Below are positions 8,163 through 15,861 of a stretch of DNA of 64,000 nucleotides, in pieces. The stretch comes from JAADEM01 sp965371855 (lineage in GTDB: Bacteria; Bacteroidota; Bacteroidia; Bacteroidales; Marinilabiliaceae): the NCBI GenBank assembly GCA_965371855.1, contig CBDUZZ010000014.1:1-64000 (forward strand), in the 5' to 3' direction. A program made the translations under genes and the position numbers. Under the pieces are notes generated by a model. The model ran no database searches. It saw only the letters and a program-made list of their open reading frames with translations, and was not told the DNA's origin. Position 1 is the stretch's first letter. The number at the start of each line of letters is the position of its first letter.

Positions 8163-10200
8163 TTTTTATATCTGTATTGGCTTCTTTTTTTTGAGTTTTT
8201 TCATGAGGCTGTTCCGGCTTTTCCTGCTTGCTGTCTTTTTCGGATTCAACATCATCTTCAGGTTCTTCTTCAATGAAATGAGCTTTTTGTTTCTTTCCGA
8301 AAATTTTCTCCAGATCTTCACTGAATATAACCTCTCGTTCTAACAGTATCTCTGCTAATTTCTGATGTTTATCCCTGTTTTCAGTCAGAATACTCTTTGC
8401 TCTTTCGTATTGTGCAGCTACCAGTTCACGAACCTCTTCGTCGATCACTTCTGCTGTTTTCTCACTGTATGGTTTGCTAAATGCAAAATCACTCTGGCCT
8501 GATGAGTCAAAGAAGCTTATGTTACCCAGTTTCTCATTCATTCCAAAATAGGTAACCATAGCATAAGCCTGCTTAGTAACTTTTTCAAGATCGTTTAGTG
8601 CTCCTGTGCTTATTGTTCCGAGAACAGTATCCTCAGCGGCTCTTCCTCCCAGTGCCGAACACATTTCATCCAATATCTGTTCAGTAGTAGTTAACTGCCT
8701 CTCCTCAGGTAAGTACCATGCTGCGCCCAAAGCTTTACCCCGGGGCACGATAGTAACTTTAATTAGTGGATGTGCATGTTCGAGTAACCAGCTAATGGTT
8801 GCATGACCGGCTTCGTGATAAGCAACAGCTTTACGTTCATCAGGAGCAATTATCTTGTTTTTCTTTTCCAATCCCCCAATAATTCTATCGACGGCATCAA
8901 GAAAGTCCTCCTTTTCAACAATCTTTTTTCCTTTTCGTGCAGCTATAAGAGCAGACTCATTACACACATTTGCTATATCAGCACCTGAAAAACCCGGAGT
9001 TTGCTTTGCAAGAAAGCTGCTCTTAACATCATCACTCAGTTTTAATGGACGAAGATGGACTTCAAAAATAGCTTTTCGTTCCTTCAGGTCAGGAAGATCA
9101 ACCTGTATCTGCCTGTCAAAACGACCGGCACGTATCAAAGCACGGTCAAGAACATCCGCTCTGTTGGTGGCTGCAAGTATAATAACTCCACTGTTTGAGG
9201 CAAAACCATCCATCTCAGTTAATAACTGGTTGAGAGTATTTTCACGTTCGTCATTAGCTCCCATATTTGCACTTTTGCCACGCGCCCGACCTATAGCATC
9301 AATCTCATCGATAAATACGATACATGGAGCTTTCTCTTTTGCTTTTTTAAACAGATCACGTACTCTGCTGGCTCCAACCCCAACAAACATCTCAACAAAA
9401 TCGGAACCCGACATGCTGAAAAAAGGAACATTTGCCTCACCGGCAACGGCTTTGGCCAACAGGGTCTTTCCTGTTCCCGGAGGGCCTATCAAAAGAGCTC
9501 CTTTAGGTATTTTACCACCAAGCTCAGTATATTTTTCGGGGTTTTTAAGGAAATCAACAATCTCTTCAACCTCTTGTTTTGCTTCGTTAAGTCCGGCAAC
9601 ATCGTTAAATGTTACTTTGATATTCGACTCTTTATCAAAAATTTTGGCTCGTGATTTACCAACATTGAAAATATTGGCACCACCACCGCCACCGCCTTGT
9701 GAGCCCATACGCCGAAAAATAAACACCCATACCAAAACAAGCAGTAACAGAGGCCACATCATACTGAAAAAGTCACCCATAAGGTTTGACCTGTCCTTTG
9801 CCTCAATATCAAATGTTATGTTATTCTCCTCCTGTGCTTTCATTAAAAGCTGGTCGAAGGATTCATCCGAAAGATATGTTACGGAAAAATGAGGACCAAT
9901 AGTTGAAGAGCCGGATAAAAGGTCTTTATAAGTATCCAAAGCATCCTCTTTAATTGTTATTTCAGCTATCCCTTCATTTCGTATTTTAACTATCTTTTCT
10001 ACATCTCCACTAGGAAGTATCCTGTTTTTAAATTCGCTGTATTTTACGTTTTGTACTCCCTGCCCAAGATTCAATGTGCTGACTATTATCAATGCAATAG
10101 CAACTAATCCATAGGCCCAATAAAGATTGAATTTTGGCAGTTTTGGTTTATTTCCAGGACTACCCATCACTTGTTTTTTGTCTTTTTTTTCTTCTGTCAT
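8131..10200 (-). CDS. ftsH: ATP-dependent zinc metalloprotease FtsH
   Basis: Membrane-anchored AAA+ protease that degrades misfolded membrane proteins and short-lived regulators. The 689 residues include TM1 at about 27-46, a periplasmic domain, TM2 at about 146-164, a glycine-rich linker, Walker A GPPGTGKT (239-246), Walker B IVFIDEID, the SRH region ending RAGRFDR, and the zinc-binding HEAGH (462-466). The C-terminus is a long tail of Glu and Lys. It lies 15 bp downstream of rsfS and overlaps the LUD gene, consistent with one operon. Confidence 0.98.
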   Translation of the reverse strand: MTEEKKDKKQVMGSPGNKPKLPKFNLYWAYGLVAIALIIVSTLNLGQGVQNVKYSEFKNRILPSGDVEKIVKIRNEGIAEITIKEDALDTYKDLLSGSSTIGPHFSVTYLSDESFDQLLMKAQEENNITFDIEAKDRSNLMGDFFSMMWPLLLLVLVWVFIFRRMGSQGGGGGGANIFNVGKSRAKIFDKESNIKVTFNDVAGLNEAKQEVEEIVDFLKNPEKYTELGGKIPKGALLIGPPGTGKTLLAKAVAGEANVPFFSMSGSDFVEMFVGVGASRVRDLFKKAKEKAPCIVFIDEIDAIGRARGKSANMGANDERENTLNQLLTEMDGFASNSGVIILAATNRADVLDRALIRAGRFDRQIQVDLPDLKERKAIFEVHLRPLKLSDDVKSSFLAKQTPGFSGADIANVCNESALIAARKGKKIVEKEDFLDAVDRIIGGLEKKNKIIAPDERKAVAYHEAGHATISWLLEHAHPLIKVTIVPRGKALGAAWYLPEERQLTTTEQILDEMCSALGGRAAEDTVLGTISTGALNDLEKVTKQAYAMVTYFGMNEKLGNISFFDSSGQSDFAFSKPYSEKTAEVIDEEVRELVAAQYERAKSILTENRDKHQKLAEILLEREVIFSEDLEKIFGKKQKAHFIEEEPEDDVESEKDSKQEKPEQPHEKTQKKEANTDIKSEKDKEEKKS

Positions 10201-10215
10201 CGTTAAAATTATTTT

Positions 10216-10590
10216 CTAAAAAAGATTTTCTATTTCTGTTCGTTTTGCATCAGCCCACAACTCCTCAAGGTTATAGAACTCTCTTGTAGATCTTTGAAAT
10301 ATATGAACAATCACATCAACATAATCAATCAGAATCCATTCAGCATTCTCTTTCCCTTCAATATGAACGGGGCGGTCATTTAGTTTTTTTCTAACATATT
10401 CATTTACCGATTCTGCTACAGCATCAACATGAATATTGCTATCTCCATCACAAATCACAAAATACTGACAAATAGTATTCTCTAATTTTGTCATGTCAAG
10501 AATCACAATATTTACACCTTTCTTCTCCTGTATCCCCTCCACAACAGCATCGACTAATTCTTTTGAAGTAAATTCTTCCAAATTTTTCAT
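10216..10590 (-). CDS. rsfS: Ribosome silencing factor RsfS
   Basis: A 124-residue Iojap/RsfS protein that binds ribosomal protein uL14 and blocks subunit joining when nutrients are scarce. Family motifs seen are DMTKLENTICQYFVICDG and HIEGKENAEWILIDYVDVIVHIF, and the length is normal. It is the first gene of the leftward rsfS-ftsH-LUD operon, with a TATCTTTG promoter element about 40 bp upstream, and is divergent from birA. Confidence 0.96.
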   Translation of the reverse strand: MKNLEEFTSKELVDAVVEGIQEKKGVNIVILDMTKLENTICQYFVICDGDSNIHVDAVAESVNEYVRKKLNDRPVHIEGKENAEWILIDYVDVIVHIFQRSTREFYNLEELWADAKRTEIENLF

Positions 10591-10629
10591 ATATTCGATC
10601 TAAATCAAATCGTTTTATTTATTTTTGGG

Positions 10630-10637
10630 CAAAGATA
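10630..10637 (-). promoter_or_regulatory. Promoter -7 element for the rsfS-ftsH-LUD operon
   Basis: Minus-strand TATCTTTG matches TAnnTTTG, with a TTTG about 22 bp further upstream as a possible -33 element. The leader to rsfS would be about 30 nt. Confidence 0.6.
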
Positions 10638-10720
10638 CTATTTTTAAGTAAGATACTATCAAACTATACATGAGAGGTGTAAAAAAAAATCCTTCATATT
10701 TATAAAATAAACAATAAAAT

Positions 10721-11470
10721 ATGACTCTGTCTTATTCATCTTTTCCTATATATTCTTTTGATATCCTTACATCAACCAATGATAAGTTAAATGAGCTTTT
10801 GAAAGAAACCGATTTGCAGGAATTCTCAATAGTTTTCACACCAAGCCAAACAGCAGGGAGAGGTCAGGCGGGTAACATGTGGGAAAGTGAAAAAGGAAAG
10901 AATCTCACAATAAGCATTTTGTTAAAACCCATCTTTCTGGAGCCTCAAAACCAGTTTTATATTTCTAAAATTATTTCTCTTGCAATAGTTGACACTTTAA
11001 AGGAGCTAAACATACACTCCTCTATAAAATGGCCGAATGATATTTATGTAGGGAATCAAAAAATAGCCGGTATTCTTATAGAAAATAGAATTATGGGAAG
11101 TTCTGTTTCAGACTCAGTTGCTGGAATTGGTCTTAATGTTAATCAATCAAAATTCCTTTCTGATGCTAAAAATCCTGTGTCCGTTTATAACATCCTTAAT
11201 GAAAAACAGGACATTGACGAGATGCTGGATTCTCTCATCAACAACCTTTACAAATGGTACGATGTTTTAATGAATGGAGAGCTTAAACAAATAGATAAAA
11301 CATATTTCAACCAGTTGTATCGTAATACTGGGTTTTATAAATTTAAAGATTCTTCAGGAGTATTTAGTGCTAAAATATCTGACATTGAGTCTACCGGTAT
11401 TTTAGTACTGAGAGATGTAGATGGTAAAAAACGAAAGTATGTTTTTAAGGAGGTAGAGTTTATGGATTAA
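10721..11470 (+). CDS. birA: Biotin--[acetyl-CoA-carboxylase] ligase
   Basis: Attaches biotin to the carrier protein of acetyl-CoA carboxylase. The 249 residues carry the biotinyl-AMP loop GRGQAGNMW, KWPNDIYVGNQKIAGILIEN and a short C-terminal domain. There is no N-terminal helix-turn-helix, so this is the class I enzyme without repressor function. It is divergent from rsfS. Its TAA stop overlaps the opposite-strand stop of the carbonic anhydrase gene by 4 bp. Confidence 0.95.
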   Translation: MTLSYSSFPIYSFDILTSTNDKLNELLKETDLQEFSIVFTPSQTAGRGQAGNMWESEKGKNLTISILLKPIFLEPQNQFYISKIISLAIVDTLKELNIHSSIKWPNDIYVGNQKIAGILIENRIMGSSVSDSVAGIGLNVNQSKFLSDAKNPVSVYNILNEKQDIDEMLDSLINNLYKWYDVLMNGELKQIDKTYFNQLYRNTGFYKFKDSSGVFSAKISDIESTGILVLRDVDGKKRKYVFKEVEFMD

Positions 11471-12081
11471 TGAAAAGTTACTATTCCGGTAGCTATATCA
11501 TACATGGCAGCAATAATTTTGATGTCTCCTTTCTCTTCCATCTCTCTTAAAATATCACTACTCTGCCTTATTTCATTAATGGAATTAATAGTGTTATTAT
11601 CGATAACAGCATTTACATATTCAATATTTTCAACCGATTTGGGTTTGATGTTGCCAGCTTTTTCAATTGCAGGTTTGATTTTATGCAATGCCTGTGACAG
11701 GTTTCCAAATTCTACACCTTTTAATGCAGCATTAACAGCACCGCATCCCGTATGTCCCATAACAACAAATAGTTTTGTTCCACTAACTTTAGCTGCATAT
11801 TCCATTCCTCCTAATGTATCTTTATTTATCACATTCCCCGGTGATCTGAAGGCGAAAAGCTCTCCAATGGTTTTATCAAAAATCCTCTCTACCGGAACTC
11901 TGGAATCAACACAGGCTAATATTGCTGCAAGAGGATATTGTTCTTCCTTTGTTATCTCCAACAGGTGTTGAGTTTTTATGTTGCGCAAATCATCATTTAC
12001 AAATCTTTCGTTCCCCTTCTTTAGTAACTCTATTACTTGATTAGGAGTCATTATTTCCTGTATACTTTTAGATAACGACAT
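11467..12081 (-). CDS. Beta-class carbonic anhydrase
   Basis: Interconverts CO2 and bicarbonate. This 204-residue protein has the zinc-site motifs CVDSR (C-x-D-x-R) and HTGC (H-x2-C), plus the conserved RSPGNV and GGMEYA stretches. No signal peptide is apparent, so it should be cytoplasmic. It is convergent with birA; the two stop codons share the palindrome TTAA. Bicarbonate supply to the biotin-dependent acetyl-CoA carboxylase would link the two genes functionally, but this is only inferred from adjacency. Confidence 0.95.
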   Translation of the reverse strand: MSLSKSIQEIMTPNQVIELLKKGNERFVNDDLRNIKTQHLLEITKEEQYPLAAILACVDSRVPVERIFDKTIGELFAFRSPGNVINKDTLGGMEYAAKVSGTKLFVVMGHTGCGAVNAALKGVEFGNLSQALHKIKPAIEKAGNIKPKSVENIEYVNAVIDNNTINSINEIRQSSDILREMEEKGDIKIIAAMYDIATGIVTFH

Positions 12082-12160
12082 TATTTGTGGTTTTTCTATA
12101 GTTTTCAGAGGGTAAATATAGTTGATATGTTTCTATTTATTGTCAGGGTTTATTGATAAA

Positions 12161-14632
12161 TCATTCTCCTGTATGTATCGAATTAATCTCCTGATATACT
12201 TTTTGTGTTAATGTGTCATAACTATTTGTTTCAGGAAAAACCGGAGGCAGGAATTCTATTTGAATACGCTTGAATGGCTTTGGGAAAATTGCTCCTTTCG
12301 GAAGGGCTTCAAATGCTCCTTTAATTACCACGGGAACAACCGGAATATTAAGTTCCTTGCTAAGTATTGCAAAGGTCTTTTTGAAATCTCCCAGTTTACC
12401 GGTAAGTGTTCTGGTGCCTTCAGGGAAGATGATGATATTCTTATTCTTTTTCAGAACTTCTCCCATCTTTTGTATCGACAGTTTAAGGTCGCGATTAATA
12501 TCCATGATGATTATGTTATGGCGATTTGCGAGGAATTTTAGCCAACGTCTTTTTACATGCTTTTCTTTAGCATAAAAGTATGTGTTTTTCATTATACCCT
12601 TTTTCAGATAAGCAGCAACAAACAGACTGTCAAAAAAACTCTGGTGATTGGGTGCTAAAATAAATGGGCCGTCAGGTATATTCTGAACTCCTTTTCCTTT
12701 AATCCTGAAATATATTGAAAAGAAAAACTTTGAAACTGAGATAAAAGCCCGGCCTGTAAACCATGTTTTAGGAAGACTAAGATCTATCTTCTCCTTTAAT
12801 ATTTTAGTCCAGTTAATCTTCTCAATTTCCAGTTTGTTTCGTTTTGTTGAGATGTATTTGCTTAATTCCAGCACCGATTTAAAAGCGGTCATCTCCGGGA
12901 TATCCATATCAATTCCGAAAGTGGACTGGATAAAAAACTGAAAACTTACTTTGTCGAGAGAATCAAGGCCGAGATCCATCTCTATATGATCGGTCGGTTT
13001 AACTGTACACCCTTTCTCCTGCTCTATATACTCTTTAATAACCTGATATTCTTTCAGAGTTTTCTCTTTTGCCGGTGTTACAGGTTTAGATACTACAGGT
13101 CTTGCCATGTCAGCCAGCTTAAAGCGTCGTAGTTTACCTAGTCTTGTTCTTGGTAGCTCTTGCGCTGCAACAGTGAACTGCATAACTTTTTTGTAGGGAG
13201 ATGCATTCTTGTTGTATACATCCATCACCTCCCATTTAATCTTTTTCTCAACAGTCTCATCCTGCCCAAGTTCTATGTTGGCAGTAGGAACAATAATTGC
13301 CTTGAGCATATCATTCTCCATATAAACACCCGCTTCCTGAATAAGAGTATCATGCTTTTCCAGCTTCTCTTCTATCTCTGCAGGATTGATGTTTTTTCCC
13401 GTTGATAAAACAATAATCTCTTTTTTACGGCCTGTGATATGTAAGAATCCTTCTTTATCAACATGGCCCAAATCACCCGTGTAGAGCCAGTCATCTTTTA
13501 AAACATCTGCGGTCTCTTCGGGTCGGTTATAATATCCTTGCATCACATTGGGCCCTGAAGCTACAATCTCTCCTTCACGAATCTCTACCTTCACACCAGG
13601 CAACGGATGTCCCGGACTGCCCACCTTTATCTTGTCAGGGCGGGTGAATGTTATCATTGGAGCAGCTTCTGTCATTCCAAACCCCTCAAGAACTTTAAAC
13701 CCCAGAGTTCTGAAACCATATCCTGTTTCTGTGTCAAGGGCTGCACCTCCGCAAATCATAAACTTTATTGCACCCCCCAATTTCTTATGAACAGACTTAA
13801 AAATGAATTTTGAAAAACCATACGAGTCAACTTTTCTTGCCATATTGAAAAGCATGGTAGCTACTTTACTTGCTGCAATCTTTCCTTTGATACCTTTGAA
13901 AATTGCTGAATAGAGCCGGGGAACGCTAATGATCATCGTCACCTTGTTATCCTGAAGAGTTTTGATAATATCTTCGGATGTCATTGATGGAGATATAGCG
14001 ATAGACCCTCCTGTGTAAATCGGAATGATCATTGTTCCCATTAAAGGAAAGATATGATGCATCGGCAAAAGCATCAGTGTTGTATCTTCTTCAGAATAGA
14101 GATTTATATGCTTTGCTACTCCGTCGATGTTTAAGATAAGATTTTCGAAACTCAGCATCACTCCTTTGGGATTCCCGGTTGTGCCGGAGGTGTATATAAT
14201 TACTGCTGTTTTGTCTTTTTTTGAGTCGATGTTGACAGGGGTACTTTCTACTTTTAGGTTTGAGACAGTTTTTTCGTGGTCATCAATAACAAAAAGGACT
14301 GTTTTATGAGATACTTTTTTTAAAGCCTCTTCCATTGTTGCTATTGTTTCTTCTGAAACAAAAATAACTTCCGGTTGACAGTCATTAAGTATGTAGGCAA
14401 TATCATCTACAGATGACATGAAATCAATAGGAACAGCGATAGCTCCATTTACCCATGCCGAATAGAATGAGTAAACCCATCCGGGTCTGTTTTCAGAAAA
14501 GATAACTACTTTATCCGGTTTTAAGTCACCATACAAATTGGCGAATTCCGATACCCTGGATTGTAACTGTTTGAAAGAGATTCTGATTTCTCCGTCTATC
14601 AGTGCGGTTTTGTTCCCGTTATTATGTATCAT
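12161..14632 (-). CDS. Trifunctional acyl-CoA/acyl-ACP synthetase - acyl carrier protein - acyltransferase
   Basis: An 823-residue fusion with three modules. Residues 1-510 form an AMP-binding ligase (YTSGTTGNPKG at 147-157, LYTGDLG at 383-389). About 525-600 is an acyl carrier domain with the phosphopantetheine Ser558 in DLGLDSLDKV. About 620-823 is a PlsC-type acyltransferase with NHQSFFD (His663, Asp668) and FPEGTR (736-741). It could activate a free fatty acid, load it on the built-in carrier and transfer it to a lysophospholipid, a one-protein remodelling path like E. coli Aas but in the opposite domain order. All key residues are present. A TATCTTTG promoter element lies about 32 bp upstream. 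Confidence 0.92.
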   Translation of the reverse strand: MIHNNGNKTALIDGEIRISFKQLQSRVSEFANLYGDLKPDKVVIFSENRPGWVYSFYSAWVNGAIAVPIDFMSSVDDIAYILNDCQPEVIFVSEETIATMEEALKKVSHKTVLFVIDDHEKTVSNLKVESTPVNIDSKKDKTAVIIYTSGTTGNPKGVMLSFENLILNIDGVAKHINLYSEEDTTLMLLPMHHIFPLMGTMIIPIYTGGSIAISPSMTSEDIIKTLQDNKVTMIISVPRLYSAIFKGIKGKIAASKVATMLFNMARKVDSYGFSKFIFKSVHKKLGGAIKFMICGGAALDTETGYGFRTLGFKVLEGFGMTEAAPMITFTRPDKIKVGSPGHPLPGVKVEIREGEIVASGPNVMQGYYNRPEETADVLKDDWLYTGDLGHVDKEGFLHITGRKKEIIVLSTGKNINPAEIEEKLEKHDTLIQEAGVYMENDMLKAIIVPTANIELGQDETVEKKIKWEVMDVYNKNASPYKKVMQFTVAAQELPRTRLGKLRRFKLADMARPVVSKPVTPAKEKTLKEYQVIKEYIEQEKGCTVKPTDHIEMDLGLDSLDKVSFQFFIQSTFGIDMDIPEMTAFKSVLELSKYISTKRNKLEIEKINWTKILKEKIDLSLPKTWFTGRAFISVSKFFFSIYFRIKGKGVQNIPDGPFILAPNHQSFFDSLFVAAYLKKGIMKNTYFYAKEKHVKRRWLKFLANRHNIIIMDINRDLKLSIQKMGEVLKKNKNIIIFPEGTRTLTGKLGDFKKTFAILSKELNIPVVPVVIKGAFEALPKGAIFPKPFKRIQIEFLPPVFPETNSYDTLTQKVYQEINSIHTGE

Positions 14633-14663
14633 AGAAGTTGAAAGTCAAAAGTTAAAAGAAAAA

Positions 14664-14671
14664 CAAAGATA
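14664..14671 (-). promoter_or_regulatory. Promoter -7 element for the trifunctional acyltransferase gene
   Basis: Minus-strand TATCTTTG, matching TAnnTTTG, 32 bp upstream of the ATG at 14632, with an imperfect TTG-type -33 about 18 bp further upstream. Confidence 0.55.
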
Positions 14672-14757
14672 CAAAAGAAATGGTTCACACAATGGGTTGA
14701 AAAACAGTGTGCAGAGTACATTTTATTTTTCTTAATGCAAATATGTTTAATCTTTGT

Positions 14758-14941
14758 CTTATGCATGATACAAATAAAATCAAATATTCCATCATGCACA
14801 AGGCAGTTTTGCTACTTCATAAATCGTTGGAAAAGACATGGGAACTAGTAAGACATTTGATAGTCCGGACACGGACATCGAATCGTCGGGAAGGTTGTTG
14901 ACGGTTCAACTCTCGAATGTCCTCCTACGTTGGACGATTCG
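14758..14941. other. Intergenic block with two inverted repeats, possible structured RNA
   Basis: The 377-bp gap 14633-15009 has no credible gene. It holds an inverted repeat at 14758-14769/14791-14802 (11 of 12 bp paired) and a second, more GC-rich one, CGAATCGTC at 14879-14887 pairing with GACGATTCG at 14933-14941. A competing GGACAT/ATGTCC pairing sits at 14873/14917. This may be a small RNA or a decayed repeat. No known RNA family was recognised. Confidence 0.3.
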
Positions 14942-15009
14942 AGGTTTAAAATGTTTTATACTGTTTGTTTGTTGAAGTATATATAAAGGTACAAAGTTTT
15001 TTGTGAGAA

Positions 15010-15669
15010 CTAAAAACACATTGGCTCAATTTCTCTACGTCTGGTTCTTAATGTTTGTTGCCAAAGGCTGTGCAGGTCTTTAGAGAAGGAGCGGGCGTTA
15101 CCTTCTGTTTGAACAAGCTTGTTTCTTCGTGCTAAAACAAAAGATGAAAGAGAAGATATTAAATTACCAACCAGGTAGTCGATTTTATATTTTCTAATCC
15201 TGTTAAGGTTCATGATATCTCCTGAGTAGTATAAAAAAATATCGGTATTACTTTTTTCTGTAATATCTTTTAGTCTTAGCAAGTCAATATCTTTTAACGA
15301 TGGGGAATCAGAAAGGGAAATACAGATATGTGAAAAATTAGAAGAATTAAGCAATTCTTCTAATGAGGTGAAATCAATATGGTTATTAGTGAAATCAACA
15401 ATTTTGAAGCTTATATTATGCTTTAGGCATGTTTCGACAGTAGGCGTGCTGTTAGACCCGGAATTAAGGATAACAACACTTTTGTCCATCGGCACAACAG
15501 ATGCTAAAACAGCTTCAAGAGCAAAAATACTATTCTTTTTAAAAGAGATACATTCATAACCGGTTTGATAGAAATTATCAGGAGTAATTTCATTCTTATT
15601 GGTAATGGTAGTTAAAACGTTCTTTTCTACCTCCTTGTCTTGTAACAGATATTCCTGATAATGTATCAT
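15010..15669 (-). CDS. Short PhnW-like (class V aminotransferase) protein lacking the PLP lysine
   Basis: A 219-residue protein that tracks 2-aminoethylphosphonate-pyruvate transaminase (PhnW) through its large domain: ALEAVLASVVP, VVILNSGSNS, IDYLVG, FVLARRNKL and NARSFSKDLHSLWQQ are recognisable. PhnW is about 360 residues, so roughly 140 are missing, including the C-terminal small domain. The SSxNKCLQGMPG segment with the Schiff-base lysine is shortened to about ISSLSS (171-176), and the GSGT phosphate loop is KKNS. It cannot be a normal PLP transaminase. It may be a repurposed binding protein or a decaying gene; the open frame is intact. No phosphonate genes are nearby. Confidence 0.6.
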   Translation of the reverse strand: MIHYQEYLLQDKEVEKNVLTTITNKNEITPDNFYQTGYECISFKKNSIFALEAVLASVVPMDKSVVILNSGSNSTPTVETCLKHNISFKIVDFTNNHIDFTSLEELLNSSNFSHICISLSDSPSLKDIDLLRLKDITEKSNTDIFLYYSGDIMNLNRIRKYKIDYLVGNLISSLSSFVLARRNKLVQTEGNARSFSKDLHSLWQQTLRTRRREIEPMCF

Positions 15670-15861
15670 CTTAATGCTTATTTTTTGGGTTGTCCCTGAT
15701 TAATTATTCCTTTAACTTTTCGAAAACAAAACTAACCTGTTATTTTTATTCTGAAGTTAAACTTGGGTTAAAGGATTATTAAATCATTGTTACATAAAAG
15801 ACAATCATAAAATAGGTTTCACGTATTGAAAAAAGGGTTATTTTTATATTTTTATAAACTG

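Noticed and set aside
14873..14941. tRNA-like T-arm sequence GGTTCAACTC
   Set aside because: The flanking bases do not pair into a T stem or acceptor stem, so it is not a tRNA.
15826..15861. TTG-initiated 12-codon extension of PriA
   Set aside because: No conservation; the family begins at the following ATG with MKKYLDV.
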